Below are positions 1 through 6,173 of a stretch of DNA of 6,744 nt, in pieces; positions within the stretch are counted from its first letter, which is position 1; every line of letters begins with the position of its first letter. The notes beneath the pieces are model-generated. The model saw nothing but the letters and a program-made list of their open reading frames with translations, was not told the origin of the DNA and ran no database searches. The stretch comes from Candidatus Bipolaricaulota bacterium (GTDB lineage: Bacteria > Bipolaricaulota > Bipolaricaulia > UBA7950 > UBA9294), in contig JAUWNQ010000028.1 in the NCBI GenBank assembly GCA_030612565.1, positions 1-6,744 of the forward strand, given 5' to 3'. The position numbers were made by a program, and so were the translations under genes.

Positions 1-1
1 C

Positions 2-415
2 ATGTTCAAGGACTTCGAAGCCAGTCTTAGTATCAAGCGGCTGGATGCGATCTTAGCTCAGTTGTGCTCGGAAAAGGTTCAGTTGAGGATGCCGAGATTT
101 GAACTCATCTCGGAGTTCTCCCTTGCGGACACCCTCGCTCAGCTTGGAATGCCCGATGCCTTCACGGGAGCCGCCGACTTCTCGGGGATGGACGGCACGC
201 ATGATCTGTTCATCGGCCACGTGGCGCACAAGGCTTACGTTGCGGTGAATGAGGAAGGAACCGAGGCCGCGGCGGCCACTGGTGTGTCGATGGAACTTTC
301 GATCCCACAGTACGAAATGATGCTGATCGACCGTCCCTTCATCTTCCTCATCCGCGCCATCGAGACAGGGACGATCCTGTTCATCGGGAGGGTGATGGAC
401 CCGAGTAGACGCTGA
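2..415 (+). CDS. Serpin family protease inhibitor, C-terminal part (5' end outside window)
   Basis: This is the last 137 residues of a serpin; the rest lies off the left edge. The ATG at position 2 aligns with an internal residue of the two complete serpins downstream, so it is not the true start. Serpins trap serine or cysteine proteases by a suicide mechanism in which the cleaved reactive loop inserts into beta-sheet A. Visible family landmarks are MPRF, LGMPDAF, ADFSGMDG, the hinge EEGTEAAAAT (residues 84-93) and the C-terminal DRPFIFLIR...GRVMDPS. The hinge has Thr at P14 and Ala at P12-P9, as expected for an inhibitory serpin. Counting 17 residues from P17 puts P1 at about Ser100; alignment on the SIP motif of alpha-1-antitrypsin favours Leu99 with Ser100 as P1'. 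The loop is one residue longer than in alpha-1-antitrypsin. Secretion cannot be judged because the N-terminus is missing. Family assignment is very secure; target specificity is inferred. Confidence 0.95.
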   Translation: MFKDFEASLSIKRLDAILAQLCSEKVQLRMPRFELISEFSLADTLAQLGMPDAFTGAADFSGMDGTHDLFIGHVAHKAYVAVNEEGTEAAAATGVSMELSIPQYEMMLIDRPFIFLIRAIETGTILFIGRVMDPSRR

Positions 416-449
416 CCTGGGAGGCTGCCGTGTTCGACGAAGATGTAGG

Positions 450-491
450 GGCAACTCGGGTGTCAACCCAAGGGAGCAGTCAGTGGTTGCC
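450..491 (+). other. Compound inverted repeat after the first serpin gene
   Basis: GGCAAC (450-455) can pair with GTTGCC (486-491), and inside it GGGT (458-461) pairs with ACCC (466-469) around a 4-base loop. It starts 35 bases after the serpin stop codon. It could end or stabilise the upstream transcript, but there is no T-run after it, so it is not a classical intrinsic terminator. The rest of 416-539 holds no gene that I can support. Confidence 0.25.
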
Positions 492-539
492 GTGGAGAAG
501 CAAACCTCCTGTCCGCACCACACGCCCAGCCCCGGTGAG

Positions 540-569
540 TTGACAGCAAGTGGCGACTCCTGCTATCTT
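540..569 (+). promoter_or_regulatory. Predicted sigma-70-type promoter for the beta-helix/serpin gene
   Basis: A perfect -35 box TTGACA (540-545) is followed after 18 bases by an extended -10, TGcTATCTT (TG at 561-562, hexamer 564-569, 4 of 6 matches to TATAAT). Transcription would start near 576, giving a leader of about 54 bases before the start codon at 630. It lies in the only sizeable gap upstream of the fusion gene, and no comparable promoter is seen in the gap before the third serpin. The two downstream genes are therefore probably transcribed from here, and the first serpin is likely a separate unit. Confidence 0.65.
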
Positions 570-575
570 GAGACA

Positions 576-598
576 AGAGCGGTAAGTCACAGAGCGGT
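576..598 (+). repeat. Direct repeat AGAGCGGT x2 at the predicted transcription start
   Basis: AGAGCGGT occurs at 576-583 and again at 591-598, a 15-base period. The copies continue as AA and TAA. The first copy overlaps the predicted +1 of the promoter at 540-569. The position would suit an operator or an mRNA leader element. The repeat itself is seen directly; the regulatory role is a guess. Confidence 0.35.
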
Positions 599-613
599 TA
601 ATATGAATCTCTA

Positions 614-621
614 AGAGGAGG
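614..621 (+). promoter_or_regulatory. Ribosome binding site that decides the start of the fusion gene
   Basis: AGAGGAGG lies at 614-621. The frame offers GTG at 621, ATG at 624, ATG at 630 and ATG at 633. The GTG overlaps the Shine-Dalgarno sequence and the ATG at 624 is only 2 bases away. The ATG at 630 has an 8-base spacer and is the best choice; 633 is an alternative. Confidence 0.7.
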
Positions 622-629
622 TGATGGGG

Positions 630-3600
630 ATGATGTGGAAGAGAAAGGCATTACGAGGAGTATCTCTGGCGCTGGGCATCCTTACTGTAGCCTGGCTAAC
701 GTTCCCAATTGTCATTGTCGCGCAGGAGGTCCCCGAGTGCACAATATGGGTGCAACCTGGCGAGTCCATTCAGAAAGCTATCGATCAGGCGCCGGAAGGT
801 GCGGTGATCTGTCTGAGTCCAGGAACCTATGAGGAGAATTTGGTCATCGAAAAGAGCCTCACACTGCGTGGAGAGGGAGAAAACCCAGATGAGGTGCGGA
901 TCACTGGAGCCATGGAGGATCATCCGGTGATTCAGATCGAAAGTGAACGAGAGATCGAGGTGGAGATCGAAAACCTCGCTATTTCCGACGCAAAGGGAAG
1001 ATCAGCCGATGGGATAAAGGTAGCTGGCAAAGTACGGGTCTTGATCAAGAACGTCTACATCTCTGACAACTGGTGGTATGGCCTTTCGGTAGGAGGTGAA
1101 GCTCGCCTGACCCTGATTGATTCGAGCGTCTCCCAGAACCACATCAGCGGCCTGTTGGTCGATGGTACAGGTCAAGTGGAGGTGCGCGACAGCCGTTTCG
1201 CGGACAACAAGGCATTCGGAGTCATCGTTATGTCTGGCGACGCCCAAATAAAGGGCACGAATAACGCGTTTCACGGCAATGGAGCCGATCTAGGCGGCTT
1301 TGCCTCTGCCAGCCTGAGAGCGCCCCTCGCCCTTCAGACTGACAGAGATCAACTCTCCGTTCCGGAGGATGTCGCAAGCCTCCAAGAGGCGATCGATGCC
1401 ATTGCGCCTGGAGGGACGATTACCATCTCTGCGGGAACTTTCACTGAGGGGGTCACCATCTGGAAGCCGGTGATGATCCAGGGCGCTGGTCCCAAAGAGA
1501 CGGTTCTAACGGCGCTTCCCGAGCGACACGTCGTAATCTCGATCCTTGCGGAAGCGGAACAGGTAACCCTCACGGGACTCACAGTCGCTGAAAGCGATGG
1601 GCAAGGTCTCGCCATCTACGGGCAGGACGTGGCTCTCCGAAATGTCCGGGTGATCGATAACGATCGCTGGGGGCTGTGGGCGGGAGGAACTGCAACCGTC
1701 TCCCTCCAGGGCTCCACAGTATCTTCAAACTGGGTCGGAGTTCTCATAGAGAGCTCGGCTCGGGTAGATATGACAGGCTGTACAGTGGATGGGAACAGGA
1801 CCGGCCTCGCAGCGGGAGGCTCCGCCCTGGTGGTTCTCCAGGATTCCACCATCTCCGCGAATGAGGATGGCCTGTGGGTGGGTTCATCGGCCCAGCTGAG
1901 CCTTCAGAACTGCACCGTCTCCGGAAACGGCGGTGATGGCCTCACAGTGGCAGGCTCGGCCCAGGTGACCCTCACAGGTTCGACCGTCTCCCACAACTGG
2001 TCAGACGGCCTGGAGGTCAGCGGTTCAGCACAGGTGACCATTATAGATTCAGTCATCTCTAGCAACTGGTGGAATGGCCTCGACGTGTGCGGCTCGCCTA
2101 ATGTGACGCTCACCGAGTGCGCCATCTCCGATAATGGCTATTCCGGGCTGGCGGTGAGGGAATCGGCTGAGATGACCGTAGGAAACTCCACCATCTCAGG
2201 AAACGAGTATGGCTTCGAGATCGACGACTCGGCTGTCGTGACCATCGTCGATTCAACCATCTGTGATAGCCTCTATGATGGTATCATAGTTAACCGCGCG
2301 GCTGAGTTGTCCCTCGTCGGTTCTACGATCTCCAATAATGAGTACGAGGGCCTCGAGGTTTGGGGCACGGCTACCGTAACGGTCCAAGACTGCCACTTCC
2401 TGAACAACGAGGGATTCGGGATCGTCGTCCGTTCCGGAGCGGTGCAGATATCCGGTACGAACAACGTGTTTCGCGGCAATGGAGCCGACCTGGGTGGCTT
2501 TGCTCCTGCCAGCCTGAGAGCGCCCGTCGTTCCCCAGTCAGACCGGGATCAACTCGCCGTTCCAGAGGACTATCCGCGCCTTCAAGAGGCGATCGACGCC
2601 ATCGTACCCGGAGGAACGATCACCGTCTCTGCGGGAACCTTTGTTGAAGGGGTCACCATCTGGAAATCGGTGATGATCAAAGGCGCTGGCCCTGACAAGA
2701 CGATCTTAAAAGGATTGCCCGACGGGAAAGTAATCGTTTTAGTGTTGGCAGAGGTAGAAAGAGTGCACCTTCAGGATCTGAAGATTGCCGGAAGTGAGCG
2801 GGATGGGCTTGTGGTCTATGGCAGCGATGTGACGCTTCAGAACGTCAAGGTTTGTGATAACAGGTGGGACGGTCTTGAGGTATGGGGTGGCGCTGAGGTG
2901 ACCGTCAGGGACTGTACCATGTCGGGCAATGCGGACGGCATCGACGTGCGGAACTCGGCCACCTTGATCCTCGAAAATTGCACCATTACCGATAACCGAA
3001 ACAACGGTCTCTTTGTGTTCGACTCCGCCGTGGTGGCCTTGGCCAACGCCACGATCTCGGGCAGCGCCTACGGCCTGGCGGTAGGAGGCTCGGCCCAGGT
3101 CGTCGCTCAAAGCATGACCATTTCCGATAGCGGATTTGACGGCGTCCGTGCAGACGACTCGGCGCAGCTAAGCCTTATCAATTGTACGATCTCGAACAAC
3201 GGTTCGGAAGGTGTCGACGTATCCGACGAGGCCCGGGTGACCGTCAAGGAGTGCAGTGTCTTTGACAACGGATCGGACGGCCTGGGAGTCTCCGGCTCAA
3301 GCCAGGTAAACGTCAAAAGCAGCCTGATTTCGGATAACGCTGGCAATGGAATAAACTGCAAAGAAGAGGCAGTGGTTCACATCCAGGACAGTCATATCCT
3401 GCGCAATGCAGGCTACGGAGTGAGCGCTCATCTGCCGGACTGCGTTGAGGATTACTACTCGTCGAGCTTGAAGTTTGCGGGTGAGGTCAGCGGCAGCGGC
3501 AACACTATCCCCGGCCCTGACGAGCCCGACGGCAACCAAAAAAGCGCTGTGTGCCCAGACTCGCTAAGCTTCTTACAGGAAGGAGCCGCGCGATCGGAGG

Positions 3601-4790
3601 GGGACCAGGTAACCACATCACAGGCAGCGGAAGCCAATTTGGCAGACCTGGTTACCGGAAATACAGCATTCGCGTTCAATCTGTATCAGAACCTTTCCCA
3701 GGAAGGCGGGAACCTCTTCTTCTCCCCGTACAGTATCTCGTTGGCCCTGGCGATGACCTATGCCGGTGCTCGAAGCACGACCGAGGAGCAGATGGCTGAG
3801 ACGCTCCATTTCACTAAGCTCGGACAAGACCGTCTCCACCCCGCGTTCAACGCCCTGGCACTAGAACTCGCCAGTCGGGGTGGAGTTCCTTCCCTCGCGA
3901 AAGAAACGGAAAAAGGGAAGCGTTTTCAGTTGAACATTGCCAACGCCCTATGGGGACAGGATGGCTACGGATTTCTTCCCGACTTCACCGCGCTCTTGGA
4001 GACGCGCTACAGTGCTGGTCTGCGCCTTGCTGACTTCATCAGTGCCCCCGAAGATGCTCGCCGTGATATCAACGACTGGGTCTACCGGAAAACGAGCGAA
4101 AAGATCGACAACCTGCTCCCTACAGGCTCGATTACCCCCCTGACACGGCTGGTACTCGCCAACGCGATCTACTTCAACGCGTCATGGCTTTCACCCTTTG
4201 AAAAGGAAGCTACTCAGAGTGGTTCCTTCCACCTACTAAACGGTGATCAGGTCACTGTGCCAATGATGAAGCAAGAACATGGTTTCCGCTATGCAAAAGG
4301 AGACGACTACCAAGCTATCGAACTCCCCTACTTTGGCGAGCAAGTTTCGATGCTAATTTTGCTTCCCGCTGCTAGTTCGTTCGAGAAATTCGACCGATCC
4401 CTGGACGCCAAGGAACTTGCGTTAATTATTGAGGGGTTGAAGTTCGAAACCGTTGATCTTACCATGCCCAAGTTCAGACTTACCTCGGAGTTCTCCCTTG
4501 CGGACACCCTAGCACAGCTTGGGATGCCGGACGCCTTTACGGGAGCCGCCGACTTCTCGGGGATGGACGGAACTCGTGATCTGTTCATCGGCCACGTGGC
4601 GCACAAGGCCTTTGTGTCGATCGACGAAGCCGGTACAGAAGCGACTGCGGCCACAGCGGTGGTCGTAGACTGGCGCGGCGTATCTCCGTCTCCGATCCCC
4701 GTCATCATCGACCGCCCGTTCATCTTCCTCATCCGCGACATCGAAACAGGGACCATCCTGTTCATCGGACGGGTGATGGATCCCAGTTGA
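630..4790 (+). CDS. Secreted parallel beta-helix / serpin fusion protein
   Basis: This gene encodes 1386 residues. Residues 1-31 form a signal peptide: basic KRK, a hydrophobic core and probable cleavage at IVA|QE. Three beta-helix modules follow. Each opens with a capping motif of the type QxAIDxxPxG...GT(F/Y)xExxxIxK (from about residues 38, 244 and 644), then runs into 22-24-residue coils of the type SAxVTLxxSTISxNxxDGLxVxG. The helix closes near residue 935, and a linker with two cysteines reaches a complete serpin domain (about 1003-1386). Serpin landmarks include NLFFSPYSISLALAMTYAGA, LVLANAIYFNASW, ELPY, MPKF, LGMPDAF and DRPFIFLIR. The hinge is EAGTEATAAT (1333-1342), and counting from P17 puts Arg1349 at P1, implying trypsin-like targets. 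The serpin domain has no cysteine, while the helix part has about 16. Beta-helices of this kind bind or cleave polysaccharides or act as adhesins; I see no known lyase active site, so a binding or display stalk is inferred. Serpin inhibitory function is well supported; the combined role is inference. Confidence 0.96.
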   Translation: MMWKRKALRGVSLALGILTVAWLTFPIVIVAQEVPECTIWVQPGESIQKAIDQAPEGAVICLSPGTYEENLVIEKSLTLRGEGENPDEVRITGAMEDHPVIQIESEREIEVEIENLAISDAKGRSADGIKVAGKVRVLIKNVYISDNWWYGLSVGGEARLTLIDSSVSQNHISGLLVDGTGQVEVRDSRFADNKAFGVIVMSGDAQIKGTNNAFHGNGADLGGFASASLRAPLALQTDRDQLSVPEDVASLQEAIDAIAPGGTITISAGTFTEGVTIWKPVMIQGAGPKETVLTALPERHVVISILAEAEQVTLTGLTVAESDGQGLAIYGQDVALRNVRVIDNDRWGLWAGGTATVSLQGSTVSSNWVGVLIESSARVDMTGCTVDGNRTGLAAGGSALVVLQDSTISANEDGLWVGSSAQLSLQNCTVSGNGGDGLTVAGSAQVTLTGSTVSHNWSDGLEVSGSAQVTIIDSVISSNWWNGLDVCGSPNVTLTECAISDNGYSGLAVRESAEMTVGNSTISGNEYGFEIDDSAVVTIVDSTICDSLYDGIIVNRAAELSLVGSTISNNEYEGLEVWGTATVTVQDCHFLNNEGFGIVVRSGAVQISGTNNVFRGNGADLGGFAPASLRAPVVPQSDRDQLAVPEDYPRLQEAIDAIVPGGTITVSAGTFVEGVTIWKSVMIKGAGPDKTILKGLPDGKVIVLVLAEVERVHLQDLKIAGSERDGLVVYGSDVTLQNVKVCDNRWDGLEVWGGAEVTVRDCTMSGNADGIDVRNSATLILENCTITDNRNNGLFVFDSAVVALANATISGSAYGLAVGGSAQVVAQSMTISDSGFDGVRADDSAQLSLINCTISNNGSEGVDVSDEARVTVKECSVFDNGSDGLGVSGSSQVNVKSSLISDNAGNGINCKEEAVVHIQDSHILRNAGYGVSAHLPDCVEDYYSSSLKFAGEVSGSGNTIPGPDEPDGNQKSAVCPDSLSFLQEGAARSEGDQVTTSQAAEANLADLVTGNTAFAFNLYQNLSQEGGNLFFSPYSISLALAMTYAGARSTTEEQMAETLHFTKLGQDRLHPAFNALALELASRGGVPSLAKETEKGKRFQLNIANALWGQDGYGFLPDFTALLETRYSAGLRLADFISAPEDARRDINDWVYRKTSEKIDNLLPTGSITPLTRLVLANAIYFNASWLSPFEKEATQSGSFHLLNGDQVTVPMMKQEHGFRYAKGDDYQAIELPYFGEQVSMLILLPAASSFEKFDRSLDAKELALIIEGLKFETVDLTMPKFRLTSEFSLADTLAQLGMPDAFTGAADFSGMDGTRDLFIGHVAHKAFVSIDEAGTEATAATAVVVDWRGVSPSPIPVIIDRPFIFLIRDIETGTILFIGRVMDPS
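1029..1238 (+). repeat. Beta-helix module 1 coils (3 repeats of 23-24 codons)
   Basis: Three in-frame degenerate coils start with KVRVLIK, EARLTLID and TGQVEVRD, each ending in a G-(L/V)-x-V turn. This is the shortest of the three solenoid modules. It follows the capping segment encoded from about 738 and ends with the NNAFHGNGADLGG closing motif near 1260-1300. Confidence 0.75.
1180..1700 (+). repeat. Large internal direct duplication, copy 1 (1200-base offset)
   Basis: This stretch matches 2380-2900 with a constant offset of exactly 1200 bases (400 codons) and no visible indel. Over 1384-1489 against 2584-2689, I count 17 mismatches in 106 bases, about 84% identity. It spans the end of one module (NNAFHGNGADLGGFA), the capping segment (VPED...LQEAIDAI.PGGTIT) and the first coils of the next. 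Similarity is strongest between about 1260 and 1500 and fades on both sides. Confidence 0.85.
1623..2438 (+). repeat. Beta-helix module 2 coil array (12 repeats of 66-72 bases)
   Basis: Twelve consecutive coils of 22, 23 or 24 codons cover these 816 bases exactly. They start at QDVALRN, then TATVSLQ, SARVDMT, SALVVLQ, SAQLSLQ, SAQVTLT, SAQVTII, SPNVTLT, SAEMTVG, SAVVTIV, AAELSLV and TATVTVQ. An Asn in the SxN turn recurs in most coils, typical of an asparagine ladder in right-handed parallel beta-helices (PbH1-type repeats). Confidence 0.85.
2380..2900 (+). repeat. Large internal direct duplication, copy 2 (1200-base offset)
   Basis: This is the partner of 1180-1700. It carries NNVFRGNGADLGGFA, then VPEDYPRLQEAIDAIVPGGT and the first coils of module 3. 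The two copies start a fresh capped solenoid each, so the protein grew by duplicating a whole module boundary and not only single coils. Confidence 0.85.
2823..3428 (+). repeat. Beta-helix module 3 coil array (9 repeats)
   Basis: Nine consecutive 21-23-codon coils start at SDVTLQN, GAEVTVR, SATLILE, SAVVALA, SAQVVAQ, SAQLSLI, EARVTVK, SSQVNVK and EAVVHIQ. The array is followed by a closing segment with SGSGNTIPGPDEPDGNQ that looks like the natural C-terminal end of a stand-alone beta-helix protein. Confidence 0.85.
3648..3882 (+). repeat. Near-identical serpin N-domain segment, copy in fusion gene
   Basis: These 235 bases match 5022-5256 without gaps. I count 12 mismatches, about 95% identity. 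The segment encodes LVTGNTAFAF through ELASRG (first helices and strand s6B). Similarity drops abruptly at the downstream edge, where the two genes have different insertions (GGVPSLAKETEKGK against GEDTGDTEETKEEE). Confidence 0.85.
4485..4615 (+). repeat. Serpin C-domain segment shared with the first serpin
   Basis: These 131 bases match 110-240 without gaps, with 12 mismatches by hand count (about 91%). They encode SEFSLADTLAQLGMPDAF through HVAHKAF. The corresponding part of the third serpin is clearly more different (NLKAPLTDLGMPDAFVFGTADF), so this segment groups the first two genes. Confidence 0.8.
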
Positions 4791-4850
4791 GAAACATCTT
4801 GAGGATAACGCAGTGGGGACGGAAGAGGTCTCCCAATGAGAAACCAAACA

Positions 4851-4857
4851 AAGGAGG
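4851..4857 (+). promoter_or_regulatory. Ribosome binding site that decides the start of the third serpin
   Basis: AAGGAGG sits 5 bases before the ATG at 4863. An in-frame ATG at 4836 would add nine polar residues (MRNQTKEDE) in front of the signal peptide and has only a weak GGAAGAGG upstream. The 4863 start gives a normal signal peptide and is preferred. Confidence 0.75.
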
Positions 4858-4862
4858 ATGAG

Positions 4863-6164
4863 ATGACTTCACTAATCAAGAGATTCACCCTGGGTTTCAC
4901 TATCCTGATCGTGACGATAGGGGTGATCGGTCTTTGTTGGAACGTTTTAGCCACTAACGGAGATCAAAATCCATCGCAGGAAGAGACCACTCCTAATGTG
5001 GCAATAGCTGATCTGGGAGAACTGGTCACCGGAAATACAGCATTCGCGTTCGATCTGTATCAGAACCTTTCCAAGGAAGGCGAAAACCTCTTCTTCTCCC
5101 CGTACAGCATCTCGTTGGCCCTGGCGATGACCTATGCCGGTGCGCGAAGCACGACCGAGGAGCAGATGGCTGAGACGCTCCATTTCACCCCCCTCGGACA
5201 AGACCGTCTCCACCCCGCGTTCAACGCCCTGGCGCTAGAACTCGCCAGTCGGGGTGAAGATACGGGCGACACGGAAGAAACAAAAGAAGAGGAGCGGTTT
5301 CAGTTACACATCGTCAATGCGCTATGGGGACAGGATGGCTACGGATTCCTTCCCGATTTTCTCGATGTCATCGCCGAGAACTACGGCGCTGAGCTGACAC
5401 AGCTCGATTTCATGCGGCAGCCGGAAGCTGCAAGGCTCACCATCAACAACTGGGTGAGCGATAAGACCGACAAGAAGATCAAGGATCTGCTACCTCCAGG
5501 CTCAATCGCACCCGACACGATGCTCGTCCTCACCAGCGCGATCTACTTCAACGCGACCTGGGAGTACCGTTTCGATGAGCGCTTTACCCATGATGATCCA
5601 TTCACCCTACTCGATGGCAGTCAGGTTACTGTGCCGATGATGCAGCAGATCAGACAGTTCAAGTATGTTGAGGGTAAAGGGTATCAAGCGGTCGAGCTCC
5701 CCTACGTCGGCGACGAACTTTCGATGGTCATCTTGCTCCCTGCAGCCGACCGATTTGAGAAGTTTTCCCAAGAACTGAACGCTCAGCAGGTTCGTGACAT
5801 CCTGAATAACATGAAGGATACGGAAGAGATCCACCTATACATGCCAAAATTCGAGTACACCTCGGAGTTCAACCTGAAGGCACCCCTCACTGATCTCGGC
5901 ATGCCAGACGCCTTCGTATTTGGGACCGCGGATTTCTCGGGGATGGACGGAAGCCGGGAGCTCTTCATCGGTGCCGTCTTCCACAAGGCCTTTGTCTCAG
6001 TGGACGAGAATGGTACGGAGGCAGCAGCTGCAACCGCCGTAGATATGCCCTGTGCGCTGGCCACTGAGGTCAAGCTCGACCGCCCTTTCATCTTCCTCAT
6101 CCGCGACAGCGAAACCGGGACCATCCTGTTCATCGGGCGGGTGATGGACCCGAGCGAGAGCTGA
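4863..6164 (+). CDS. Secreted serpin family protease inhibitor
   Basis: This gene encodes 433 residues from the preferred start. Residues 1-30 form a signal peptide: MTSLIKRF, a long hydrophobic core and probable cleavage at VLA|TN. Cys25 precedes a Trp and lacks a good lipobox (IGLC), so a lipoprotein is less likely. A short polar linker leads into a full serpin domain (about 50-433). Landmarks include NLFFSPYSISLALAMTYAGA, INNWVSDKTDKKI (helix F), IYFNATW, ELPY, MPKF, LGMPDAF, ADFSGM and DRPFIFLIR. The hinge ENGTEAAAAT (382-391) is of the inhibitory type. Counting from P17 gives P1 at about Ala398, with Cys397 next to it; Cys397 is the only cysteine of the mature protein. It lies 72 bases after the fusion gene with no clear promoter between, so co-transcription is likely. 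It has an acidic Glu-rich insertion after ELASRG. Target proteases are unknown; extracytoplasmic protease inhibition is inferred from the family. Confidence 0.96.
   Translation: MTSLIKRFTLGFTILIVTIGVIGLCWNVLATNGDQNPSQEETTPNVAIADLGELVTGNTAFAFDLYQNLSKEGENLFFSPYSISLALAMTYAGARSTTEEQMAETLHFTPLGQDRLHPAFNALALELASRGEDTGDTEETKEEERFQLHIVNALWGQDGYGFLPDFLDVIAENYGAELTQLDFMRQPEAARLTINNWVSDKTDKKIKDLLPPGSIAPDTMLVLTSAIYFNATWEYRFDERFTHDDPFTLLDGSQVTVPMMQQIRQFKYVEGKGYQAVELPYVGDELSMVILLPAADRFEKFSQELNAQQVRDILNNMKDTEEIHLYMPKFEYTSEFNLKAPLTDLGMPDAFVFGTADFSGMDGSRELFIGAVFHKAFVSVDENGTEAAAATAVDMPCALATEVKLDRPFIFLIRDSETGTILFIGRVMDPSES
5022..5256 (+). repeat. Near-identical serpin N-domain segment, copy in third serpin
   Basis: This is the partner of 3648-3882, with 12 mismatches in 235 bases. 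The differences include both synonymous changes and a cluster at TK/TP after ETLHF. The identity is much higher than in the remainder of the two serpin genes. Confidence 0.85.
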
Positions 6165-6173
6165 GTGCGTACG

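Noticed and set aside
53..523. 156-codon minus-strand open frame
   Set aside because: It lies antisense to the conserved serpin C-terminus, has no family resemblance and looks like a codon-bias shadow. Similar antisense frames recur over the other serpin copies.
1623..3428. Tandem 66-72-base repeats as a CRISPR or satellite array
   Set aside because: The units are degenerate, in frame and encode beta-helix coils. There are no invariant repeats with unique spacers.
630..4790. Polysaccharide lyase or pectinase activity for the beta-helix
   Set aside because: The fold is shared with such enzymes, but I could not identify a conserved catalytic set, so no enzyme function is assigned.
4815..4833. 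Hairpin GGGGAC / GTCTCC between the fusion gene and the third serpin
   Set aside because: It has only 6 pairs including one G-U, a 7-base loop and no T-run. It is too weak to call a terminator.
4836..4862. Upstream in-frame ATG for the third serpin
   Set aside because: It would put charged residues before the signal peptide and has a weaker ribosome site than the ATG at 4863.
4930..4940. Possible lipobox IGLC in the third serpin signal peptide
   Set aside because: The residue before Cys is Leu, not Gly, Ala or Ser, and a good ordinary cleavage site (VLA|TN) follows five residues later.
4328..4954. 208-codon minus-strand open frame across the end of the fusion gene
   Set aside because: It is Arg/Ser/Pro-rich and antisense to conserved serpin motifs. 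A matching frame over the third serpin end (5783-6424) shows it comes from the shared coding sequence, not from a gene.
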